Shown here: positions 35,209-41,661 of the stretch, piece by piece
Layout: each line of letters opens with the position of its first letter
Position numbering within the stretch: the stretch's first letter is position 1
From: an uncultured Prevotella sp.
Lineage (GTDB): Bacteria; Bacteroidota; Bacteroidia; Bacteroidales; Bacteroidaceae
NCBI GenBank assembly: GCA_900541575.1
Contig: UQKO01000017.1
Location: 1-41,661 of the forward strand
Length of the DNA: 41,661 nt
Direction: 5' to 3'
Program-made: the position numbers and the translations under genes
Notes under the pieces: model-generated
Database searches by the model: none
Told to the model about the DNA's origin: nothing
Seen by the model: only the letters and a program-made list of their open reading frames with translations

Positions 35209-35340
35209 GTAACCTAAAACTAACCTATCAAGTGGTTACATCCCAACCTTTTTTCTACCTTTCTATACCTACTGTGAACACACATTTGTCTGATTGAATT
35301 TTCTTTCTAGAGACTGGCCCACGAGGACAGTCTCTTTTTT
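35209..35340 (+). ncRNA. Candidate small non-coding RNA, about 130 nt
   Basis: A perfect promoter (35173-35203) and a strong intrinsic terminator (35309-35340) enclose about 130 bp without a convincing open frame. The transcript would be pyrimidine-rich (ACCTTTTTTCTACC region) with most structure in the terminator stem. A second, separate promoter for greA lies further downstream, so this is not simply the greA leader. The class is unknown to me. Small RNA is an inference from the signals alone. Confidence 0.5.
35309..35340 (+). terminator. Terminator of the candidate small RNA
   Basis: AGAGACTG (35309-35316) pairs with CAGTCTCT (35328-35335), followed by five or more T. It precedes the greA promoter by about 75 bp. 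Confidence 0.8.
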
Positions 35341-35415
35341 ATGTCTAACCGATAGAATTGTACAATAAAAGGAAGGAGAAGAGCAAAAACATAAAGGAAA
35401 ATTAAACAAGGAAAG

Positions 35416-35447
35416 TTTGCCCGTTCCAAAATAAAGGACTACATTTG
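35416..35447 (+). promoter_or_regulatory. Promoter of greA
   Basis: TTTG (35416-35419), 20 bp, TACATTTG (35440-35447). The predicted start is near 35453 with a leader of about 135 nt. Confidence 0.75.
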
Positions 35448-35588
35448 CACACGAAATAGTTATTAAGGTGAAGTTGAAAGGATTCCAACGCACAAATTCG
35501 TGTGGGAGTTCTTTCGGTTTTTTTTTGCTCCTTCATGACTACTCCGAACATAGCAATCAAAAATAAATTATAATACCAATAAAAGATT

Positions 35589-36053
35589 ATGGCTTATATG
35601 ACACAAGAGGGCTACGACAAGATGGTGGCCCAACTCCGTCACATGGAATCAATCGAACGCCCCGCTGCTTCAGCCGCCATTGCCGAAGCTGCCGATAAGG
35701 GCGACCTATCAGAAAACAGTGAATACGATGCTGCAAAGGAAAACCAAGCTAAGTTAGAAGGCCGTATCAGCGCTATGAAAAAGGCCATTGCCGAAGCTAA
35801 GATTATCGATAAATCGAAGATTCGCAACGACATTGTGCAGATACTCACCACCGTGGAGATGAAGAACGTAAAAAATGGTATGGTGATGAAATATACGATT
35901 GTAAGCGAAAGCGAAGCTAACCTGCGCGAGGGAAAAATCTCAAGCACTACACCCATCGCACAAGGTTTGCTCGGCAAGAAAGTGGGCGACATCGTAGAGG
36001 TGAAGATTCCTCAAGGAACTGTTCACCTTGAGATTCTGAGCATTAGCATTTAA
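35589..36053 (+). CDS. greA: Transcription elongation factor GreA
   Basis: GreA rescues backtracked RNA polymerase by stimulating transcript cleavage. The 154 residues show the N-terminal coiled coil (about 1-75) with the tip motif LSENSEYDAAKENQAKLEGRI carrying the acidic catalytic residues, and the C-terminal FKBP-like domain (about 80-154) ending TPIAQGLLGKKVGDIVEVKIP. It has its own promoter; the HIT gene follows after 133 bp with inverted repeats between. Confidence 0.96.
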   Translation: MAYMTQEGYDKMVAQLRHMESIERPAASAAIAEAADKGDLSENSEYDAAKENQAKLEGRISAMKKAIAEAKIIDKSKIRNDIVQILTTVEMKNVKNGMVMKYTIVSESEANLREGKISSTTPIAQGLLGKKVGDIVEVKIPQGTVHLEILSISI

Positions 36054-36061
36054 GGAGTTCG

Positions 36062-36175
36062 GAGTTTTAAGGTTATGAGGTTATAAAGTTACTTTTGCTA
36101 TTGGATATGCATCTGCAACATCCTTTCCTCACAGCCCTAAAACTCCAACCACACTTTATAATAACCTTAAAACTC
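36062..36175. repeat. Long-range inverted repeat between greA and the HIT gene
   Basis: GAGTTTTAAGGTTAT (36062-36076) and ATAACCTTAAAACTC (36161-36175) are perfectly complementary, with further pairing of TTATAAAGT (36081-36089) and ACTTTATAA (36153-36161). The stem would close most of the intergenic region and end just before the HIT start codon (36187). Confidence 0.65.
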
Positions 36176-36186
36176 AGAAAGCAGTA

Positions 36187-36582
36187 ATGACGATATTTTC
36201 AAAGATTATTGCGGGTGAAATTCCCTCATACAAATGTGCCGAGAATGATAAGTTTTATGCCTTTCTCGACATCAATCCAGTGGCTCAAGGACACACTCTT
36301 GTAGTGCCCAAGCACGAAGTGGATTATATCTTCGACCTTAGCGATGAAGAGTTGGCCGAAATGACCATCTTTGCCAAACATGTAGCACTCGCCATCCAGC
36401 GTGCTTTTCCTTGCCGAAAGGTAGGCATGGCTGTACTCGGTCTCGAAGTAAATCATGCTCATATCCACCTCATTCCATTACAAACAGAGGGCGATATGGA
36501 CTTCCGCAAGCCCAAGCTTGAACTCTCTGCCGAGATAATGAAAATGACAGCCGACAAAATTTTAGCCGAGTATAGCAAATAA
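36187..36582 (+). CDS. HIT family nucleotide-binding hydrolase
   Basis: The 131-residue protein is a histidine-triad enzyme of the Hint/HinT branch, which hydrolyses nucleoside phosphoramidates or dinucleotides. It begins TIFSKIIAGEIPSYKCAEN, carries the FLDINPVAQGHTLVVPK core (residues about 28-44), and ends with the triad NHAHIHLIPL (H-x-H-x-H, about residues 89-98). Length is normal. It follows greA in the same direction and ends at a bidirectional terminator shared with kbl. Confidence 0.93.
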   Translation: MTIFSKIIAGEIPSYKCAENDKFYAFLDINPVAQGHTLVVPKHEVDYIFDLSDEELAEMTIFAKHVALAIQRAFPCRKVGMAVLGLEVNHAHIHLIPLQTEGDMDFRKPKLELSAEIMKMTADKILAEYSK

Positions 36583-36720
36583 AAGGCTTATCATCATTTC
36601 TGTGACGTGATGCCTCTTGAACACATTCATCAAGACCAATCATTGCATTGACCTCTACAATAAAGGCAATACCGATACAGGACACGTCGACCACAGAGAC
36701 TTTTGAACAAACTATACAGA

Positions 36721-36763
36721 AATGCGGGGATGCAACACCAACAACGTATTGCATCCCCGCATT
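36721..36763. terminator. Bidirectional terminator between HIT gene and kbl
   Basis: AATGCGGGGATGCAA (36721-36735) and TTGCATCCCCGCATT (36749-36763) form a perfect 15-bp stem. It lies between the 3' ends of convergent genes and is flanked by a T-rich stretch on the plus side. Confidence 0.8.
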
Positions 36764-36790
36764 ATTTTGTAGGACCAAAGCGATTCTTAC

Positions 36791-37978
36791 TTATTTCAGA
36801 ACACCGAGTTCCTTGCCCACCTTGATGAAAGCAGCGATACACTTGTCAAGGTGTTCACGATCGTGGCCAGCAGAAATCTGCACACGAATACGAGCCTGAT
36901 CCTTGGGCACTACGGGATAGTAGAAGCCTGTCACATAGATACCTTCTTCCTGCATTTTCTGAGCATATACCTGCGAGAGTTTAGCATCATAGAGCATCAC
37001 AGCGCAGATGGCACTCTGAGTGGGCTTGATATCGAAGCCAGCAGCAATCATCTTGTCGCGGAAGTAGTTGACATTCTCTACAAGCTTATCGTGGATTTCG
37101 TTGCTCTCATCGAGGATCTTGAAGGTTTCAAGAGCAGCACCTACGATGGCAGGGGCTACAGAGTTAGAGAAGAGGTAGGGACGTGAACGCTGGCGCAACA
37201 TGTCGATAATTTCCTTACGTCCCGTGGTGAAGCCACCCATAGCACCACCGAAAGCTTTGCCCAGTGTACCAGTGTAGATGTCAACACGACCATAAGTATT
37301 GAAGAACTCGCTCACGCCGCGACCCGTCTTACCCACAACGCCAGCAGAGTGACTCTCATCCACCATGACAAGAGCATCGTACTTCTCGGCCAAGTCGCAA
37401 ATCTTATCAATAGGAGCCACATTGCCGTCCATAGAGAACACACCATCGGTCACGATGATGCGGAAGCGCTGCTCTTGAGCTGCTTGAAGCTGACGCTCGA
37501 GGTCTTCCATATCGGCATTGGCATAGCGATAGCGCTTAGCCTTGCAGAGACGCACACCATCAATAATAGAAGCATGATTCAAAGCATCGGAAATAATGGC
37601 ATCATCGGCCGTGAGCAAAGGTTCAAACACACCACCGTTGGCATCGAAACAAGCTGCGTAGAGAATGGTATCCTCGGTCTTAAAGAACTTAGAGATGGCA
37701 GCCTCAAGTTCCTTATGTACATCTTGCGTACCGCAGATAAAGCGCACGCTCGACATACCATAACCGCGACGATCCATCATATCCTTAGCAGCTTGGATGA
37801 GGCGCGGATTGTTGGAAAGACCCAAGTAGTTGTTAGCACAGAAGTTGAGTACTTCCTTGCCCTGCACCTGAATAGCGGCCTGCTGAGGACCTTCAATAAG
37901 GCGTTCTTCTTTATAAAGACCGGCTTCTTTAATTTCCTTCAGTTCGTTCTGAAGGTGTTGTTGGAGTTTACCGTACAT
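36791..37978 (-). CDS. kbl: Glycine C-acetyltransferase (2-amino-3-ketobutyrate CoA ligase)
   Basis: Kbl cleaves 2-amino-3-ketobutyrate with CoA to glycine and acetyl-CoA, the second step of threonine breakdown. I use ATG 37978 (MYGKLQQHLQNELKEIKEAG, 395 residues, matching E. coli Kbl); the frame is open 56 codons upstream but that part is the promoter region. Visible features: NFCANNYLGLSNNPRLI (about 48-64), VDESHSAGVVGKTGRG (about 205-220), the PLP-binding lysine in TGTLGKAFGGAMGGF (about 240-254) and RPYLFSNSVAP. It diverges from tdh, whose product supplies its substrate. Confidence 0.95.
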   Translation of the reverse strand: MYGKLQQHLQNELKEIKEAGLYKEERLIEGPQQAAIQVQGKEVLNFCANNYLGLSNNPRLIQAAKDMMDRRGYGMSSVRFICGTQDVHKELEAAISKFFKTEDTILYAACFDANGGVFEPLLTADDAIISDALNHASIIDGVRLCKAKRYRYANADMEDLERQLQAAQEQRFRIIVTDGVFSMDGNVAPIDKICDLAEKYDALVMVDESHSAGVVGKTGRGVSEFFNTYGRVDIYTGTLGKAFGGAMGGFTTGRKEIIDMLRQRSRPYLFSNSVAPAIVGAALETFKILDESNEIHDKLVENVNYFRDKMIAAGFDIKPTQSAICAVMLYDAKLSQVYAQKMQEEGIYVTGFYYPVVPKDQARIRVQISAGHDREHLDKCIAAFIKVGKELGVLK

Positions 37979-38179
37979 TTGGATATATGATTTATAAAAG
38001 GTTTGTCTGCCACAAAAAGCCGAAACGGAGCATCTCTCAAGGAGAGAATATCCCCTACCGACATAGCAACCGCAAAGTAACAGATTTTTTTTGAAAAATA
38101 ACGTTCTGCGTACTATAAATATCAAAAAAAGATTGCACCTTTGCACAAGTGATTACATCCTAATAACATACCTCTACGA

Positions 38180-39133
38180 ATGAAAAATATTTTAGTAATT
38201 GGTGCGACAGGCCAAATTGGTTCTGAACTCACGATGAAGTTGCGTGGCATTTACGGCAACGACCATGTAGTGTGCGGTTACATCCCCAGCGCAGCCCCTA
38301 AAGGCGAACTCGCCGAAAGCGGCCCTGCTGAAATCTGCGATGTAACGAATGGAGAGATGATTGCAGACGTAGTGAAGAAGCACAACATCGATGCTATCTA
38401 CAACCTCGCTGCGCTATTGAGCGTAGTAGCTGAAGGTAAGCCCCAACTGGCATGGAAGATTGGTATCGATGGCCTGTGGAACGTGCTTGAGGTAGCTCGT
38501 CAGCACCACTGCTCTGTGTTCACCCCCAGCTCCATCGGCTCATTCGGCCCCGAAACTCCTGCCGACCACGTGCCACAAGACACGATACAGCGTCCGCGCA
38601 CCATCTATGGTGTGTCAAAAGTCACCACAGAGTTACTCTCTGACTATTATTTCCGTAAATATGGCGTCGACACTCGTGCCGTACGCTTCCCCGGCTTGAT
38701 TTCATACGTGACATTGCCTGGAGGCGGCACTACGGACTATGCTTGCGATATCTACTACTCCGCTGTACGCGGCGAGAAGTTCATTTGTCCTATCGCCAAG
38801 GGCACCTACATGGACATGATGTACATGCCCGACGCCTTGCGTGCTGCCGTAGAGCTAATGGAAGCCGACCCTGCACGCCTTGTCCACCGCAACGCATTCA
38901 ACATCGCGGCCATGAGTTTCGATCCCGAAGGCGTACTCGCTGCCATCCGCAAATATAAACCCGAATTTGAAATGGAATATCAGGTGGATCCTCTAAAGCA
39001 AGCCAACGCGGATTCATGGCCCAATAGCCTCGACGACATTTGCGCTCGCCAAGAATGGGATTGGAAGCCCGAGTATGACCTCGATGCAATGACCATAGAC
39101 ATGCTCAAAAAGCTCGAAGAAAAGATAAAGTAA
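38180..39133 (+). CDS. L-threonine 3-dehydrogenase, short-chain (epimerase-like) type
   Basis: The 317-residue NAD-dependent enzyme belongs to the extended short-chain dehydrogenases. It has the Rossmann motif VIGATGQIGSELT (residues about 6-18), an aspartate region CDVTNGE, NLAALLSVVAE, the serine-containing FTPSSIGSFGPETP and the catalytic YGVSK pair (about 148-152), with LPGGGTTDYA afterwards. The latter segments are hallmarks of the GalE-like L-threonine dehydrogenases rather than sugar epimerases. The divergent kbl gene, which uses the reaction product, strongly supports the call. A bidirectional regulatory gap of 201 bp separates them. Confidence 0.92.
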   Translation: MKNILVIGATGQIGSELTMKLRGIYGNDHVVCGYIPSAAPKGELAESGPAEICDVTNGEMIADVVKKHNIDAIYNLAALLSVVAEGKPQLAWKIGIDGLWNVLEVARQHHCSVFTPSSIGSFGPETPADHVPQDTIQRPRTIYGVSKVTTELLSDYYFRKYGVDTRAVRFPGLISYVTLPGGGTTDYACDIYYSAVRGEKFICPIAKGTYMDMMYMPDALRAAVELMEADPARLVHRNAFNIAAMSFDPEGVLAAIRKYKPEFEMEYQVDPLKQANADSWPNSLDDICARQEWDWKPEYDLDAMTIDMLKKLEEKIK

Positions 39134-39159
39134 AGTTCTGCACTCTTCTTCCTAACGAA

Positions 39160-39201
39160 AAGGATGGTACGAATAGGCGAAAGACCTATCGTACCATCCT
39201 T
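39160..39201 (+). terminator. Terminator of the threonine dehydrogenase gene
   Basis: AAGGATGGTACGA pairs with TCGTACCATCCTT, with an inner TAGG/CCTA pairing, followed by a T-rich stretch ATTCTTTAT. It begins 27 bp after the stop codon. Confidence 0.75.
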
Positions 39202-39264
39202 ATTCTTTATCAGAAACTACGTCAACATCAAAGTACACACATAGATACTCTCAACACTGACAAG

Positions 39265-39614
39265 TTATTCCACAAGCTTTGTATTCGTATTCCATCGTCG
39301 GAGCAACACCTCGCTATCATCTGATGAATCATAAACCACAAACACATCAATGTCGGCAGAATCAGACAACGAGGTGCGTATAGGCAGGCCTCGCTGAAAC
39401 GAAAATCCATTGAGGCGATTCTCGCCCTCTACGGCATAGAGTGTTCTGTCACACGCTCTTCTCGTACTACACGGAAATAAGTAACGCCAGGATTTTCTGC
39501 AAGAAAACTTCATATGCGCACCATCACCTCCTCATCGGTGAGTCTAGGTAAAATCCTTGCCTATTTGTCGGCTTTACGGAGTGTGACATTGCCCATCCCC
39601 TTCTGAGCAACATC
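39265..39614 (-). pseudogene. Decayed coding sequence, unknown product
   Basis: On the minus strand, translation from about 39614 gives protein-like text broken by a TAG (39561-39563) and a TGA (39510-39512): DVAQKGMGNVTLRKADK, then ARILPRLTDEEVMVRI, then FLAENPGVTYFRVVREERV. Around 39435-39450 the sensible frame changes, and an open frame continues as EGENRLNGFSFQRGLPIRTS to the stop at 39265. Two stops plus a frame change within 350 bp point to a dead gene. I do not recognise its family. The 39265-39513 open frame alone begins with non-protein-like residues, so I do not call it a gene. Confidence 0.5.
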
Positions 39615-39639
39615 TTAAAATTTCGTCTTTGTCGTCCTC

Positions 39640-39791
39640 AGATGTACATCTTCCCGTTTCTAGATGCACATCTTGCCGCCCTTAGATGTACATCTTGCCA
39701 TCGTACACCGTTCGGTGGCAGCATTGCCACCGCCCAGTGGCAGCGCTACCACCGTCCGGTGGCAATGCTGCCACCGAGCGGTGTACGATGG
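39640..39791. repeat. 22-bp-period palindrome array D with a large nested palindrome
   Basis: Seven 12-bp palindromes start at 39640, 39662, 39684, 39706, 39728, 39750 and 39772, exactly 22 bp apart. The first three are AGATGTACATCT (one with a C change), the others CACCG-NN-CGGTG (the 39728 copy has one mismatch). The right part is also one long inverted repeat: 35-bp arms 39698-39732 and 39757-39791 differ at a single G-U-compatible position, with a 24-nt central segment that is itself nearly palindromic. No gene overlaps it. Confidence 0.9.
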
Positions 39792-39973
39792 AAGAACTAT
39801 CAAAACGGGACGGAAAAGCCTTCGTTTAGGCTTGATAATAATACTATCCAGTAAAACATTGCAAGCAACATAAATAGGGGCTGATTCTTCTCATCAGAAA
39901 TCAGTCCTTTGGGCTATTTTGCATAAGATAGGCTGCATCTATACGATGAAAGGGGCTTACCTTTTCAAAAAAT

Positions 39974-40045
39974 CATCAGCAATGCCTATTTATGGTCATT
40001 TCAAACAGGATTTCTATGCTCTTTTGAGGTTTAGCGGACAACAAT
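39974..40045 (-). repeat. 72-bp dispersed repeat, copy 1
   Basis: The reverse complement matches 41590-41661 over 72 bp with about ten mismatches and no gaps, including an identical stretch CTCAAAAGAGCATAGAAATC. The short frame crossing it (39919-40119) is treated as non-coding. A copy of the CTCTGCATAGA motif lies 10 bp away (40055-40065). Confidence 0.8.
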
Positions 40046-40345
40046 ATTTTTTTATCTATGCAGAGAGTATAAATTTGCATGCTCCAAAGAAGACAAAATC
40101 TTCGCACCATAAAGGCTAAATAAAGAGACTTTCTCATCCGGTATCAGAAAGGGAGAACTCACGAATCTTCATCATCAAATACAGACGAAGTTCCAATTGA
40201 AAAGTGTTGCTCACAGCTGAAACTCCACAACCTTCGTCAAAGCCCTTAAACTTTATGACGAACATTGGAGCGCGTCATTAGAATGAGTAGACGTACACTG
40301 ACAAAAATCATTATTTCTAATGAAAGGATTAGGCTTTACAATGAC
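40046..40345. other. Non-coding gap before the paralogous pair
   Basis: Apart from the CTCTGCATAGA motif, I see no gene, strong hairpin or promoter in this 300-bp stretch. Confidence 0.5.
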
Positions 40346-40353
40346 TATATTTG
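40346..40353 (+). promoter_or_regulatory. Possible -7 element of the first paralogous gene
   Basis: TATATTTG matches TAnnTTTG, 31 bp before the ATG at 40384. The -33 position is not convincing. Confidence 0.45.
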
Positions 40354-40383
40354 CAAATTGTTTAACATTTAAAACTTGTCGTT

Positions 40384-41001
40384 ATGAAAACACTCTTCAA
40401 ACAAGCCTTGCTACTTCTATCACTCGTCGCTGTTCCCGCTTTCACTCAAGTAAACGACCGCGCTACCCTATTCCATCTAAAAGGAAAAGTGAAAAGCATA
40501 AAACTCTACTGCGGAACATCACTTTGGGCGTCATGTACATTCAATGCTAAAGGCGAATGGACGTACATCGATGCTTGTCTCAATAATACCTACTCTATCA
40601 TTCCCGGACACGACAATTACTGTGAGAACGAACGCGATGAAGAGGGACGACTCACTATGCTCTTCTACGATGATGTGAGAGTCTGGAATCGTTACCACTT
40701 CTCATACGAGGGAACCACGCTAATCGTTACAAGCGATGCACAAGATAACTTTAGCCAAACCAACGAGAAGGATACTTATAGTCATAACGCTACTGGCGAC
40801 CCCACGAAGCATACTTATCACACTGAAGAAACTACTTGCGACCTCACCGCGCGAGGCACCGAGACCTACACCATTCTTGCTCGAGACAGCCAAGGCAACT
40901 GGACCAGGCGTAAATGCACACGCAGCGATGGCTCACCCACTATCATACAAACCCGACGCATCACTTACTTCACCTCCACACCCTCTTACAGAAAGAGATA
41001 A
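40384..41001 (+). CDS. Exported protein of unknown function, paralogue 1
   Basis: The 205-residue protein has a signal peptide (MKTLFKQALLLLSLVAVPAFT) and then a LKGKVKSIKLYC start followed by alternating strand-turn units: FNAKGEWTYID, ERDEEGRLTMLFYDD, YHFSYEGTTLIV, DSQGNWTRRKC. These resemble the YD-type repeats of RHS-like or MORN-like beta-sheet proteins (G-x-h-x-x-h turns). The ending RRITYF is shared with the next gene. It is probably periplasmic or surface-located; no lipoprotein cysteine is seen. No named family is recognised. Confidence 0.75.
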   Translation: MKTLFKQALLLLSLVAVPAFTQVNDRATLFHLKGKVKSIKLYCGTSLWASCTFNAKGEWTYIDACLNNTYSIIPGHDNYCENERDEEGRLTMLFYDDVRVWNRYHFSYEGTTLIVTSDAQDNFSQTNEKDTYSHNATGDPTKHTYHTEETTCDLTARGTETYTILARDSQGNWTRRKCTRSDGSPTIIQTRRITYFTSTPSYRKR

Positions 41002-41026
41002 TACATTATAAATAAATTACATCACT

Positions 41027-41661
41027 ATGAATAAGATTCTCTCACTCTTCATTTTCTTTTGCATCTCACTCAGTATAAGTGCCCAACACACTGATCGTTT
41101 CAGCATCTACGGTCTGAAAGGGAAAGTAAAGGCATGCGAATTTTACGACGAAGAAGGAAACCCCAACAATGACGACTTAGCGTTCGACCGAGCAGGTAGG
41201 CTCATCAACGTGCGCAATCATCCTCTCGATTGGAACTACGGCCACCATAAGCGCGACGCACAAGGACGCATCACAAGCCTTGGCGACAAGGATAATGGCA
41301 TTTACAAATACACCTATAATGCGACCAATCAATTGACACGGATCACCACTTACTATTCGGGCATAACGACCAAAGCAGATGTCGTTGAGCAGTATTCCTA
41401 CGATTCGGAAGGGCGCATTATCTCTATCGTTTCTACTTACAGCGATGGCACAAAAAGTAGCATTATGTATTCTGACTTTACGAAAACAGACTCTCATGGC
41501 AACTGGATTCGTGCCAAAGTAGTAGAAATTAATCAACAAGGTGAGCGCGAAGAATATACCCAATTACGCCGCTTCACGTATTTCCAATTATTGCTGTCCG
41601 CTAAAACTCAAAAGAGCATAGAAATCCTATCCGCAATGCCCATAAACAGGCGTTGCGGATG
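41027..41661 (+). CDS. Exported protein of unknown function, paralogue 2 (3' end outside window)
   Basis: Starting at ATG 41027, 25 bp after paralogue 1, the frame is open to the window edge (211 codons). A signal peptide (MNKILSLFIFFCISLSISAQ) is followed by GLKGKVKACEFYDEEGN and YD-type repeats such as YKYTYNATNQLTRITTYYSG and YSYDSEGRIISIVSTYSDG. Then come DSHGNWIRAKVV and LRRFTYF, matching the same landmarks in paralogue 1. After this shared end point the frame runs into the 72-bp dispersed repeat, so the last 24 codons may not be original protein. The two genes look like a tandem duplication in one operon. Confidence 0.75.
   Translation, partial: MNKILSLFIFFCISLSISAQHTDRFSIYGLKGKVKACEFYDEEGNPNNDDLAFDRAGRLINVRNHPLDWNYGHHKRDAQGRITSLGDKDNGIYKYTYNATNQLTRITTYYSGITTKADVVEQYSYDSEGRIISIVSTYSDGTKSSIMYSDFTKTDSHGNWIRAKVVEINQQGEREEYTQLRRFTYFQLLLSAKTQKSIEILSAMPINRRCG
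41590..41661 (+). repeat. 72-bp dispersed repeat, copy 2 (continues past the window)
   Basis: It matches the reverse complement of 39974-40045 at roughly 86 percent by eye. It overlaps the end of the reading frame of paralogue 2. The copy may extend beyond the window. Confidence 0.8.

Noticed and set aside
38180..39133. UDP-glucose 4-epimerase
   Set aside because: The epimerase-like fold is shared, but the divergent kbl gene and the LPGGGTTDYA region favour threonine dehydrogenase.
39642..39873. Two overlapping plus-strand frames across array D
   Set aside because: They are produced by the palindromic repeats and lack protein-like composition.
39919..40119. 66-codon frame in the 72-bp repeat region
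   Set aside because: It crosses a dispersed non-coding repeat whose second copy is in another orientation relative to a gene.
41177..41563. 128-codon minus-strand frame at the right end
   Set aside because: Antisense to paralogue 2, which has a signal peptide and a paralogue next door.

Overview
The window reads as a piece of core chromosome from a Bacteroidales bacterium, most likely Prevotellaceae-like. The evidence is as follows. Many genes are preceded by the Bacteroidetes promoter signature (TTTG or TTG, 19-20 bp, TAnnTTTG). A LacZ-type galactosidase carries a C-terminal tail that looks like a type IX secretion sorting domain. Families typical of the phylum are present: DUF3467, DUF4252, an OmpA protein with a coiled-coil linker, a meso-diaminopimelate dehydrogenase and an epimerase-type threonine dehydrogenase. 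No phage, plasmid, CRISPR or transposase gene is visible. The assignment rests on reading alone, without a database search.

Layout. Positions 1-55 hold the 5' part of a tRNA-Tyr (minus strand). A SAM methyltransferase follows (230-964), then a 900-bp gap crowded with inverted and tandem repeats, then a giant secreted GH2 beta-galactosidase (minus, 1873-6279). dnaX, a SlyD-type prolyl isomerase and aroC run rightwards (6632-10421). Pyruvate:ferredoxin oxidoreductase and an AAA_14/DUF4143-type protein with degenerate ATPase motifs run leftwards (10939-15894). Then come a putative outer-membrane protein, a small unknown protein, diaminopimelate dehydrogenase, a GNAT acetyltransferase and tRNA-Pro(GGG). 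A rightward series encodes an EamA transporter, APS kinase, TsaE and an LRR-GH20 hexosaminidase (20030-24388). A second repeat-rich convergent gap separates this from ompA (minus). DUF3467 precedes the leftward str operon rpsL-rpsG-fusA-rpsJ (27356-31085). An ECF sigma factor, a membrane anti-sigma-like protein and a DUF4252 protein form a tight leftward operon (31675-33218). A DPAR-motif methyltransferase follows. A gene-poor 1.1-kb gap holds a candidate small RNA. The rest is greA, a HIT protein, the divergent pair kbl/tdh for threonine breakdown to glycine, a decayed gene, a third repeat cluster, and two tandem paralogous secreted proteins, the second cut by the window edge.

The most interesting signal is not a gene. 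Three separate intergenic gaps (about 972-1460, 24680-24877 and 39640-39791) carry arrays of 12-bp palindromes (5-bp arms around 2 bp) spaced exactly 22 bp start to start. The palindrome sequence differs at each locus but the geometry is the same. At least two arrays end in inverted half-sites, and one element (24.7 kb) has a second copy at 1.4 kb that lacks the internal units. This looks like a family of length-variable palindromic repeat elements, or arrays of dimer-binding sites two helical turns apart. A 72-bp dispersed repeat and an 11-bp motif found four times are further unexplained repeats.

Functional links: dnaX serves replication; tsaE, tRNAs, rpsL/G/J and fusA serve translation; greA serves transcription; nifJ serves fermentative pyruvate oxidation; aroC and ddh serve aromatic amino acid and lysine/peptidoglycan synthesis; kbl/tdh serve threonine catabolism; the GH2 and GH20 enzymes attack host or dietary glycans outside the cytoplasm.
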